The notes beneath the pieces are model-generated. The model was not told the DNA's origin and did not search any database. It saw only the letters and a list, made by a program, of their open reading frames with translations. Shown here one piece after another: positions 1 to 5,987 of a stretch of 10,193 nt of DNA (the stretch's first letter is position 1; every line of letters begins with the position of its first letter). The translations under genes were made by a program, and so were the position numbers. Origin of the DNA: SIAJ01 sp036266155 (GTDB lineage: Bacteria; Planctomycetota; Planctomycetia; Gemmatales; Gemmataceae); NCBI GenBank assembly GCA_036266155.1, contig DATANR010000355.1, positions 1 to 10,193 on the forward strand, written 5' to 3'.

Positions 1-2
1 TC

Positions 3-509
3 GTTGCCGGGTTCGTGCAGCCGACCGTGTTGCCGCAGCCCGACCAGGACGTGTCGGGCTATGTCGCCCTCTGGTCAGCGGTAGCTCTCATCAGCATCGC
101 GGCGGCCGGCGTGGCGATGTTCCTCCGCGACCGCGTGGCTGGCGTGTCGGGCACGCGTGAGGTCACCTGGCTCGCCGCAAATCAGTTCGCTCCGTGCTTG
201 GTCGGCGCGGCGGCCGTCACCGCGGTGATCGTGCGCCTCGCGCCGGAAGCGTGTTGGTTGTTGCCCGGTCTCTGGCAAGTTTTTTTCAGCCAGGGCGTGT
301 TCGCTTCGTGCCGACTCTTGCCGCGGCCGGCGTTCGGTGTGGCGATTTTCTATTTCGTCGCCGGTGTCACGACACTTGTTCTCGTTCGTGGAGCCGATGC
401 CCTTTCACCGTGGGCAATGGCGATTCCGTTCGGATTCGGACAGTTGTTCGCTGCGGCCGTGTTGTTCTGGACCCTGGAGCGCACCGATGGCCAAAGACCG
501 CGTGCCTGA
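3..509 (+). CDS. Multi-pass membrane protein, 5'-truncated by window edge
   Basis: The reading frame is open to the left edge, so the gene probably starts upstream; an in-frame GTG at 15 exists but has no visible ribosome site. The 164 residues from that GTG contain about five hydrophobic segments, near residues 17-37, 58-76, 79-99, 106-126 and 133-154, with short charged turns between them, so this is an integral inner-membrane protein. A Leu-Leu-Pro-Gly-Leu-Trp turn starts segment 3 and a second Leu-Leu-Pro-Arg follows it. No catalytic motif is seen and I cannot name a function. The last 23 bases overlap the start of a winged-helix regulator in another frame, implying translational coupling. 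From general knowledge, small winged-helix regulators are often co-encoded with a small membrane protein in Acidobacteria and Planctomycetes; it may be a sensor or partner of the regulator, which is inference. Confidence 0.75.
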   Translation, partial: VAGFVQPTVLPQPDQDVSGYVALWSAVALISIAAAGVAMFLRDRVAGVSGTREVTWLAANQFAPCLVGAAAVTAVIVRLAPEACWLLPGLWQVFFSQGVFASCRLLPRPAFGVAIFYFVAGVTTLVLVRGADALSPWAMAIPFGFGQLFAAAVLFWTLERTDGQRPRA

Positions 510-870
510 ATCGGGCCGCTACTCCTACGACGGGCTCGACCGGGTCATCCACGAGAAGGCCCGGCTCGGCATCCTCACCGGCTTGATCGGCCGGCCCGAC
601 GGCTTGTTGTTCAACGACCTGAAGAGCCTGTGCACGCTCACCGACGGCAACCTGAGCCGGCACCTCGCGATCTTGCAGGAAGCGCACTTGGTCGAGGTCT
701 GGAAGGGACATAAGGGTAAGCGCCCGCAGACCCTCGTTCGCATTACTGACGAGGGTCGAGCAAAGTTCCGCGAGTATCTGAGCGTCCTGGAAAGCGTGAT
801 CCACGACGCGGTGCCATCGCAACAGAAATCGGCCGACCCGTCCTTCCGCAAGGGCTGGTCGCCCGCGTAA
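487..870 (+). CDS. Small winged-helix (MarR/ArsR-like, HTH_27 type) transcriptional regulator
   Basis: This 127-residue cytoplasmic protein has the layout of the small winged-helix DNA-binding family related to MarR/ArsR (PF13601 type). Residues 18-48 (DRVIHEKARLGILTGLIGRP and following) form the first helices. Residues 49-69 contain the helix-turn-helix with recognition helix GNLSRHLAILQEAHLVE. Residues 76-95 (GKRPQTLVRITDEGRAKF) form the wing and the start of the last helix, which probably makes the dimer. The start is ATG 487: GGAG at 476-479 lies 7 nt upstream and the protein then begins in a normal place for the family; the same frame is open farther upstream to 337, but that would lie inside the membrane gene. 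It overlaps the preceding gene by 23 nt and is followed at once by an intrinsic terminator, so it is the last gene of its operon. No ligand-binding domain is visible; the ligand is unknown. Confidence 0.88.
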   Translation: MAKDRVPESGRYSYDGLDRVIHEKARLGILTGLIGRPDGLLFNDLKSLCTLTDGNLSRHLAILQEAHLVEVWKGHKGKRPQTLVRITDEGRAKFREYLSVLESVIHDAVPSQQKSADPSFRKGWSPA

Positions 871-872
871 CG

Positions 873-900
873 CGCCGGTCGATCGCGACCGGCGTTTTTT
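873..900 (+). terminator. Rho-independent terminator of the membrane protein/regulator operon
   Basis: A perfect 8-bp GC-rich stem, CGCCGGTC (873-880) with GACCGGCG (887-894), encloses a 6-nt loop and is followed directly by six T (895-900). It starts 3 nt after the regulator's stop codon. It separates that operon from the diiron gene, which must therefore have its own promoter. Confidence 0.93.
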
Positions 901-912
901 CGTGTCCATTTG

Positions 913-927
913 CTTTGCATTGCAAAG
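913..927. promoter_or_regulatory. Perfect palindrome CTTTGCA-T-TGCAAAG, candidate operator
   Basis: Two perfect 7-nt inverted arms (913-919 and 921-927) flank a single central T. The site lies 22 nt upstream of the start codon of the diiron gene and 12 nt after the terminator T-tract. Its size and position suit a dimeric winged-helix repressor such as the one encoded just upstream. It is too short and AT-containing to act as a terminator. The link to that regulator is inference; no clear -35/-10 pair could be assigned around it. Confidence 0.55.
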
Positions 928-949
928 TTAATTTCCCAGGAGTTGTGTC

Positions 950-1714
950 ATGCTTGTTCTCGAACGCGTGGAATCGGTGGAAGCCCGTAACTCGGCGGAT
1001 TGGTGCGAGCACTTCAATCGCAATGAGTTGCGGCAACTCGAGGTGCCGTGGGATGAATTGATGCCATTGACCGACGAGCAGCGTGCCGTCCTGCCGCCGT
1101 CGCTCCAGGATTTTCAATTGGGTGAAAGCTCGGAAGGCCGACATGGTCGCGCCCGGGCGCGGGCCTATGCAGACCACATCGGCGACCAGCACTACGCGGA
1201 GGCCATCCGCCTGTTCTTCGCCGAGGAGAACCGCCACGCCGCGTACCTTGCGCGCTACTTGCGCAAGCAGGACGTCGAACTGCTCGGCCGATCGTGGACC
1301 GATTTCGTTTTTCGCCGCGTGCGTCGACTCATGGGGCTGGAGTTGTTGTTGACGGTCCTGCTGACGGCCGAGTTGATTGGCGAGGTGTATTACCGAGCGA
1401 TCAGGGCCGCGACCAAGTGCCCGACGCTGCGGGCCATTTGCGCACAACTCCTGCGCGACGAGCGGATGCACGTCCGTTTTCACGTCGAGCGATTCCAGTT
1501 TCTGCGCCGACGCCGGTCGGGCATCCGAACACGCATACAAGACGCGGGATGGCGAGTCTTCTTCTCCGCGACCTCTCTCGTCGTTTGGTGGAAGCATGGC
1601 TCGGCCATGCAACTCGGCGGCTACAGTTTTCGACGCTTCCGCGATGAAGTGATGCAAGGCTGGCGGCGCGCGGTGCGCGAATCGTACCGTCAACCGTCGA
1701 GTTCGTCGAGGTGA
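950..1714 (+). CDS. Ferritin-like diiron protein, acyl-ACP-desaturase-like
   Basis: The 254-residue protein is almost all helical and carries the metal-ligand pattern of the ferritin-like diiron oxidases. EENRH at residues 92-96 gives the Glu-x-x-His of one helix, Glu141 or Glu145 (AELIGEVYY) the third-helix carboxylate, and DERMH at 170-174 the second Glu-x-x-His. Glu59 or Glu62 (LGESSEGRH) is the likely first ligand. EENRH and DE-x-x-H are also the signature of soluble stearoyl-ACP desaturases, but this protein is much shorter than plant desaturases (roughly 360 residues), so desaturase, hydroxylase or another O2-dependent oxidase are all possible. The segment around 203-214 is hydrophobic but short. 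The start is set by AGGAG at 938-942, 7 nt before ATG. The first 30 residues are charged, with no signal peptide, so it is cytoplasmic. Its 3' end overlaps the convergent glycosylase gene by 25 bp. Substrate unknown. Confidence 0.85.
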   Translation: MLVLERVESVEARNSADWCEHFNRNELRQLEVPWDELMPLTDEQRAVLPPSLQDFQLGESSEGRHGRARARAYADHIGDQHYAEAIRLFFAEENRHAAYLARYLRKQDVELLGRSWTDFVFRRVRRLMGLELLLTVLLTAELIGEVYYRAIRAATKCPTLRAICAQLLRDERMHVRFHVERFQFLRRRRSGIRTRIQDAGWRVFFSATSLVVWWKHGSAMQLGGYSFRRFRDEVMQGWRRAVRESYRQPSSSSR

Positions 1715-2577
1715 CCCGGCCAGTCGTCTTTGAGCAGGCGTGACAACGATCGGTCGGCGAGGATGCGTCCATCGGTTTGGCAGCCGGGGCAATAGTTCGT
1801 CTCGTTTTCGGCATAACGGACGCGTTGAACTGGTGCACCGCACGAAGGACACGGCTTGCCGAAGCGGCCATGGACGGCCATCTCGGGGCGGAAGGCCGTC
1901 ACTTTTTCGGGGAACCGATCGCCGGTCTGCACGCGAAGCCGGTCGATCCACTCGGCCAATACTTCTTTAGTCGCTTCGAGCAACGTCTTCGCGTCGGCCA
2001 CGGGCAGCTTCTGCGAGAGCAAGAACGGCGACAACTTAGCCCGGTGCAGAATCTCGTCCGAATAGGAATTGCCGATGCCATTGAACGTCCGCGGGTCAGT
2101 CAGCGTCCGCTTGAGCGTGTGGTTTTCCTTGCGCAGTGCCGCGTCGAACTCCGCGAACGTCGCGGTGAAAACATCAAGGCCGCCCGGATCATGGGCCAAC
2201 ATTGCCGACCGACCACGCACCACGTGCAGCGACGCCCGATGTTTCGAGCCGGCTTCCGTCAGCAGCAGAGTTCCGTCCGCGAAATCGAACGCGGCCAGGC
2301 AACCCTTCGCGGCGATGCCGGCGCCTGGCTTCTTCCAGTGCAGCCGGCCGGCGATCATCAGGTGGAGCACGAGCCAAAGGTTGTCATCGAAGCCGATGGC
2401 GATGCGCTTGCCGAGTCGAACTAACTCGTGGACGGACTTCCCCTTGATGGAATCGAGCGGCGGGTCGAATGTGCGAACGAGGAACGGGCTGCGAACGCGG
2501 ACACGCTCGAGCCGTTGTCCAGCGATGCGCTTTTGCAACGCTTCGATGTAGACGGTGATGTCGGGCAGTTCGGGCAT
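1690..2577 (-). CDS. Fpg/Nei-family DNA glycosylase (formamidopyrimidine-DNA glycosylase-like)
   Basis: The 295-residue protein begins MPELPDITVY, so Pro2 and Glu3, the catalytic pair of bifunctional glycosylase/AP lyases of base-excision repair, are present. Lys57 (RLGKRIA) and Met74 (LHLMIAGRL) sit at the same numbers as in E. coli Fpg. FNGIGNSYSDEIL at 165-177 is the helix-two-turn-helix with Asn170. The C-terminal zinc finger is intact: C243-x2-C246-x16-C263-x2-C266. Two hallmarks are changed. The DPRRFG damage-loop motif is replaced by TEAGSKHRASL (107-117), and the DNA-contacting Arg five residues before the third Cys is Asn258. A tail of about 29 residues follows the finger. It is thus a diverged subfamily; substrate preference may differ from 8-oxoguanine/FaPy. 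The start is ATG 2577, since longer versions only translate the inverted repeat upstream. GGAAA lies about 10 nt before the start, a weak ribosome site. The gene symbol mutM is withheld because of the divergence. Confidence 0.92.
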   Translation of the reverse strand: MPELPDITVYIEALQKRIAGQRLERVRVRSPFLVRTFDPPLDSIKGKSVHELVRLGKRIAIGFDDNLWLVLHLMIAGRLHWKKPGAGIAAKGCLAAFDFADGTLLLTEAGSKHRASLHVVRGRSAMLAHDPGGLDVFTATFAEFDAALRKENHTLKRTLTDPRTFNGIGNSYSDEILHRAKLSPFLLSQKLPVADAKTLLEATKEVLAEWIDRLRVQTGDRFPEKVTAFRPEMAVHGRFGKPCPSCGAPVQRVRYAENETNYCPGCQTDGRILADRSLSRLLKDDWPGHLDELDG

Positions 2578-2602
2578 GGAGCGTTTTCCAAATGCTGGCT
2601 GC

Positions 2603-2678
2603 GTAGGGTGGGTCAAGGCTTTGCGCCGACCCACCATCGGGGCACGGTGGGTCGGCGCAAAGCCTTGACCCACCCTAC
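2603..2678. repeat. Perfect 33-bp inverted repeat (long hairpin/cruciform, REP-like)
   Basis: The left arm 2603-2635 begins GTAGGGTGGGTCAAGGC. It is the exact reverse complement of the right arm 2646-2678, with a 10-nt spacer (2636-2645). Each arm is itself partly palindromic: GGTGGGTC at 2607-2614 pairs with GACCCACC at 2628-2635, and the right arm has the mirror. The DNA or RNA could therefore form one long stem or two smaller hairpins. No T-tract follows on either strand, so it is not a standard terminator. It lies in the 221-bp gap between the divergent glycosylase and VOC genes, 25 nt from the glycosylase start. It looks like a pair of REP/MITE-type palindromic units in inverted orientation; copy number elsewhere in the genome cannot be seen here. 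Confidence 0.95.
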
Positions 2679-2798
2679 TAGTCCGTCTGTCTCAAAACGG
2701 TGGCTTCGTGCAGGTGGAGACCGAAGCACCCGCCCACACCATTGAGTTGGACGCACTACTACAATACCGGCCCATGCACGTTGCCGCGAGGAGCAATC

Positions 2799-3563
2799 AT
2801 GAAGCGCATGCGCAAGGCCGGCGAGTTCTGTTGGATCAACATGCTGACGCCGCAACCGGACGCGGCGCGCGATTTCTTCGGCAAGCTGCTCGGTTGGACC
2901 TATTTCGAGATGCCGGGCCTCGGGCATGGCATCAAGGTCGGTGGCGAAGATATCGGCGGTCTCTTCGACCTGAACGGCCCGCAGACGCCGCCCGGCCTGC
3001 CGCCGCACATCGGCGTGATGGTCAAGGTCGACAGCGTCGATGCGACGTGCGAAAAGGTCAAGGCGCTCGGCGGTTCCGTGAAGATGGCCTTTGACATCAT
3101 GGGCAACCTGCGCATGGGTTCCTGCGTCGATCCGACCGGCGGCCATTTCGATTTGTGGGAACCCAAGCAGAAGCACGGCACCGAAGTCGATAGTCATCTC
3201 CACGGCGCGCCCTGTTGGTTCGAAACGCTGACGTCGGACGCTGATCGCGCGACCAAGTTCTACACGGAGTTGTTCGGCTGGCAGGCCGACGTGAAGTCGA
3301 TGCCGGGCTACCAGTACACGGTCCTTAACCAGGGCGACATGCAAGTCGCCGGGCTGATGCAGATCTCACCCGAGATGGGGAGTTTCCCGTCGCACTGGGG
3401 CGTTTATTTCACCGTGAACGACACGGATGCAACGGCAGAACTGGCGGCCAAGCTCGGCGGGAACATTTGCCTCGCGCCGCGCGATATTCCCAACGTCGGC
3501 CGGTTCGCCGGCATCAAGTCGCCGCAGGGTGTGCTGTTCTACGTTCTCAAAATGATCTGCTGA
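2799..3563 (+). CDS. VOC-family protein with two glyoxalase/bleomycin-resistance-like domains
   Basis: The 254-residue cytoplasmic protein has two vicinal-oxygen-chelate domains in tandem. Domain 1 is about residues 8-123: FCWINMLTPQPDAARDFF, then GWTYFEMPG, HIGVMVKV and the closing strand DPTGGHFDLWEPK. Domain 2 is about 137-252: PCWFETLTSDADRATKFYTE, FGWQADV, HWGVYFTVNDTD and SPQGVLFYVLK. Domain 1 keeps His70 and Glu121 as possible metal ligands; domain 2 has His199 but Leu250 in place of the final acidic ligand, so one site may be non-metal. The family includes glyoxalase I, ring-cleaving dioxygenases and antibiotic-binding proteins, and this double form resembles mycobacterial CFP30B-like proteins; substrate unknown. 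The start is ATG 2799, set by GAGGAG at 2788-2793, 5 nt away. An in-frame GTG at 2700 has no such site. It forms an operon with the DUF1801 gene 9 nt downstream. Confidence 0.92.
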   Translation: MKRMRKAGEFCWINMLTPQPDAARDFFGKLLGWTYFEMPGLGHGIKVGGEDIGGLFDLNGPQTPPGLPPHIGVMVKVDSVDATCEKVKALGGSVKMAFDIMGNLRMGSCVDPTGGHFDLWEPKQKHGTEVDSHLHGAPCWFETLTSDADRATKFYTELFGWQADVKSMPGYQYTVLNQGDMQVAGLMQISPEMGSFPSHWGVYFTVNDTDATAELAAKLGGNICLAPRDIPNVGRFAGIKSPQGVLFYVLKMIC

Positions 3564-3572
3564 GACACGCTA

Positions 3573-4355
3573 ATGCCCGCCAAACCGAAAACGTTCGACG
3601 ACTACCTGGCTGCGCTCAGCGACGACAAGCGTGCCGCTTTGGAAATAGTTCGCAAGGCCGTCCACGCCGCGGCGCCGGGAGCGGAGGAGTACATCGGCTA
3701 CGGACTGGCCGTGTTCCGCCTAAACGGCAAGCCGCTGGTCGCCCTGGGTGCGGGCGCGAATCATTGCGCCTTCTATCCCATGAGCGGCAAAACGGTTGAG
3801 GCGCACCAGGACCTGCTGAGCCAGTACGACACGAGCAAAGGCACGATTCGCTTTCCCGCGACAAAGCCCTTGCCCGCGGCGCTCGTGCGGAAGTTGGTCA
3901 AGGCACGCATCGCAGAAAACGATGGTCAAGGAGCCAAGACGAAGCCCAAGAAACAAGCCGACAAGACAAGCACAACGCGCACGGACCCGGAAGTCGACGC
4001 CTGGATGACGAAGCTCCGCCATCCACGCAAGTCAGACCTCGAAGCCTTGCGGCAGTTGCTCCTGGGTGTCAGCTCGACGATTCAAGAAGGTTTCAAATGG
4101 AACTCGCCGAGCTTTCGAACCGCTGATTACTTCGCAACGATCAACGTCTCCGGCAAGGATTTTCTGCGACTGATCTTGCACACGGGCGCCAAGGCGAAGG
4201 GCATGACGATGCAGGGTAGCGTCGCCGATCCGGCCGGCCTCGTGCACTGGTTGAGCAAGGACCGCGGCATGGTGACGATCGACGACACGAAGGACCTAAC
4301 GGCCAAGCGGAAGGCGGTGGTCGCCATCATTCGGGATTGGGTTCGGTTGCTTTGA
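3573..4355 (+). CDS. Tandem DUF1801 (YdhG/Fra-like fold) protein
   Basis: The 260-residue protein is two copies of the DUF1801 fold joined by a Lys/Thr-rich linker. Copy 1 spans about residues 7-115: TFDDYLAALSDDKRAALEIV, EEYIGYGLAVFRLNGKPLV, HCAFYPMSG and IRFPATKPLP. Copy 2 spans about 139-258: VDAWMTKLRHPRKSDLEALR, IQEGFKWNSPSF, DYFATINVSG, LRLILHTGA and a C-terminal helix ending DWVRLL. DUF1801 proteins are usually single-domain, about 110-150 residues; some relatives (B. subtilis Fra/YdhG) are frataxin-like iron chaperones, but most have no known role. No transmembrane segment or signal peptide is present. The ATG follows the VOC stop by only 9 nt and has no strong ribosome site, suggesting translational coupling. 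It ends 16 bp before the convergent TolC-family gene, with no terminator hairpin seen between them. Confidence 0.9.
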   Translation: MPAKPKTFDDYLAALSDDKRAALEIVRKAVHAAAPGAEEYIGYGLAVFRLNGKPLVALGAGANHCAFYPMSGKTVEAHQDLLSQYDTSKGTIRFPATKPLPAALVRKLVKARIAENDGQGAKTKPKKQADKTSTTRTDPEVDAWMTKLRHPRKSDLEALRQLLLGVSSTIQEGFKWNSPSFRTADYFATINVSGKDFLRLILHTGAKAKGMTMQGSVADPAGLVHWLSKDRGMVTIDDTKDLTAKRKAVVAIIRDWVRLL

Positions 4356-4371
4356 CAATTGCGAACACCAA

Positions 4372-5817
4372 TCACGGCTTCGCCGGCTCCTTCGGAGTCG
4401 CCTCTTCGAGAAGCGTGTCCTTGCCTGCTTCCTCGGCCGACAATGCACGAACGCCGACCGCAGCATTGAGCTTGTTCAGGGCCTGCCAGTAGTCGGTCAG
4501 GTTGGCAAGCGTATTGCGGACGCGATCGCGATAAGCGCGCTCGGCGTCCAGTGCGTCCACCAGGTCCTTGTCGCCTTTCTTGTAGGCGGCCAGCGTGCCC
4601 TCGCGGACTTGTCGTGCGGTTAACAGCGAGGCCGCGTCCTCGCCGCTCACGCCCGCCAATGCTTCCGAATACTCGGCAACCGCCTGCTCGACCTCGGCTC
4701 GTGCGTCGGCGGTGGCCACGCCAAGACCCGCACGCGCGGCGCGAGCGCCCGCCTCGGCCGACTGAACCTTGCCCTGATTGCGATCGGTGAATGGCAGCGT
4801 TGTCGTCAACTGCACGGTCCACAGCCACGAATTGCGAAAGCCCGTGATGCGCTGTTGATCTTGATAGTCCACGCCCGATGTCAGCGCAACTTGTGGATAT
4901 CCCCGCGTACGTTCACGCTCGACGGCGGCGTCGGCTGCGGTAACCGCTCGACGTGCCGATATCAGATCGGGCCGATGTTTCTCCGCCAGCGCCCACGCCT
5001 GGCCAAGAGTCAATGCCGGGGCCGTCGCTTTGACGGCCAGCGTCCCGCGGACGACGAAATCGGGCGTGTCCGGCGGTCGTCCCATGCGCACCTGGAGCCG
5101 GGCCAGTGACGTTTCCACAAACCCGCGGCGTTTACGCAGTTCGCGCTGCGCGTCGAGAATCGCAAGCCGAACGCGTCGAACGTCGATCTCGAACTTGATG
5201 TCGTCCTTGCCGCGTTTGCTGGCCGCGTTTTCCAGGGCATGCAATGCGTCGACATCCTGTTCCGCGAGGCGGACGGCAACTCGCGCTTCGAGGGCGTCGT
5301 AGAACAGGTCGACGGTCTGGGCAATCTCCTTGCGCAAGAGGTCGGCCTGATCCGCCCGGGCCACGTCGACGCTCAACGCGGCGGCTGCCTGCGCGGCGAC
5401 GCGCTTGCCGAACACGAGCCAGTCAATGGGCATGGTGACGAGCGCATCGTACTGGGGCGGGCCGGCTTGATTGAGGGTGTCGATCGATGAGAGCGGTAAG
5501 AGCTGGGCGTCGGTCATCAGTTGACTGTTCGGGATCAGCGATTCAGTGATGTAGTCGGCCTGGGCTTGGCGGATGCGCTCTTCGCCGCCCTTGAGCCGCA
5601 GATTATTCAGAACACATTCGCGGACGGCGTCCGGAAGCGTGACGACCGGCCGTTCGGCGACGGGCACCGGCTGAACTTCGGAAGGCAACGGCGCCGGCAT
5701 CGTCACGGCGACCGGGTCGACGAGAAAGCGCGACAGCGGTTCGCCCTCATAGGCGGGCGGCGTCGCGCAGCCCCAGCAAAACGCCAGCGGCACGAAAATG
5801 AGCTTTCGCCAGCGCAC
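4372..5817 (-). CDS. TolC/CzcC-family outer-membrane efflux protein, probable lipoprotein
   Basis: With GTG 5817 as start (481 residues) the protein begins MRWRKLIFVPLAFCWGCATP: a basic n-region, hydrophobic core, and Cys17 as the likely lipidation site. The -3 to +1 sequence CWGC is an unusual lipobox. Two outer-membrane-efflux repeats follow, about residues 58-250 and 268-457. LPFTDRNQGKVQSAEA (341-356) is the typical second-repeat strand of CzcC/CusC-type trimers, and the periplasmic helices are rich in Ala, Glu and Arg heptads. It would form the outer-membrane channel of a tripartite RND or ABC efflux or secretion system. No membrane-fusion or pump gene is adjacent, so partners must be encoded elsewhere. 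A longer form from TTG 5829 (485 residues) is possible; GTG is preferred because GGGGA lies just upstream and the signal peptide is better shaped. It is divergent from the TPR gene across about 170 bp. Confidence 0.9.
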   Translation of the reverse strand: MRWRKLIFVPLAFCWGCATPPAYEGEPLSRFLVDPVAVTMPAPLPSEVQPVPVAERPVVTLPDAVRECVLNNLRLKGGEERIRQAQADYITESLIPNSQLMTDAQLLPLSSIDTLNQAGPPQYDALVTMPIDWLVFGKRVAAQAAAALSVDVARADQADLLRKEIAQTVDLFYDALEARVAVRLAEQDVDALHALENAASKRGKDDIKFEIDVRRVRLAILDAQRELRKRRGFVETSLARLQVRMGRPPDTPDFVVRGTLAVKATAPALTLGQAWALAEKHRPDLISARRAVTAADAAVERERTRGYPQVALTSGVDYQDQQRITGFRNSWLWTVQLTTTLPFTDRNQGKVQSAEAGARAARAGLGVATADARAEVEQAVAEYSEALAGVSGEDAASLLTARQVREGTLAAYKKGDKDLVDALDAERAYRDRVRNTLANLTDYWQALNKLNAAVGVRALSAEEAGKDTLLEEATPKEPAKP

Positions 5818-5919
5818 GTGTCCCCGCAACGTACCGCCGATCGGAATGGTCGAGCAGGCGGTGGGCTACCGGAAAACCCCAAATCAATCAACCTCAATTA
5901 CGCCGTTTGCCGATCCGGG

Positions 5920-5948
5920 TTGGCAGCACGGAAATACACGGCTACAAT
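5920..5948 (+). promoter_or_regulatory. Sigma70-type promoter of the TPR gene
   Basis: TTGGCA (5920-5925) and TACAAT (5943-5948) are separated by exactly 17 nt and match the vegetative consensus at 5/6 and 5/6 positions. Transcription would start near 5955, giving a leader of about 33 nt before the GTG start at 5988. This excludes longer versions of the TPR protein that would start at 5907, upstream of the promoter. Confidence 0.75.
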
Positions 5949-5976
5949 CGCCGCGCCGTCATTGGTCGTCCGTTCC

Positions 5977-5982
5977 GGGAGG
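5977..5982 (+). promoter_or_regulatory. Ribosome-binding site that fixes the GTG start of the TPR gene
   Basis: GGGAGG lies 5 nt before GTG 5988. Together with the promoter at 5920-5948 it selects this GTG, which also places a signal peptide exactly at the N terminus. Confidence 0.75.
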
Positions 5983-5987
5983 CTGCC

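Noticed and set aside
337..486. Longer version of the winged-helix regulator
   Set aside because: The added 50 residues lie within the membrane protein's coding region and have low-complexity, shadow-like composition; ATG 487 has a good ribosome site.
743..1951. Minus-strand 402-codon open frame across the regulator, diiron and glycosylase genes
   Set aside because: It is antisense to three well-supported genes, Arg-rich and without a family signature; typical of spurious frames in GC-rich DNA.
2578..2673. N-terminal extension of the glycosylase by 32 residues
   Set aside because: The extra residues are a translation of the 33-bp inverted repeat, and catalytic Pro2 must follow the initiator Met for the enzyme to work, so ATG 2577 is the true start.
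2742..2765. Promoter for the VOC operon (TTGAGT or TTGGAC with TACAAT at 2760-2765)
   Set aside because: TACAAT is a good -10, but the candidate -35 boxes are only 12 or 7 nt away, too close for a sigma70 promoter.
4356..4371. Terminator between the convergent DUF1801 and TolC-family genes
   Set aside because: The 16-bp gap and its flanks show no stable stem followed by a T-tract on either strand.
5907..5987. Upstream start for the large TPR protein at 5907
   Set aside because: It lies upstream of the -35/-10 pair at 5920-5948 and would bury the signal peptide. GTG 5988 has a ribosome site and gives a clean signal peptide.
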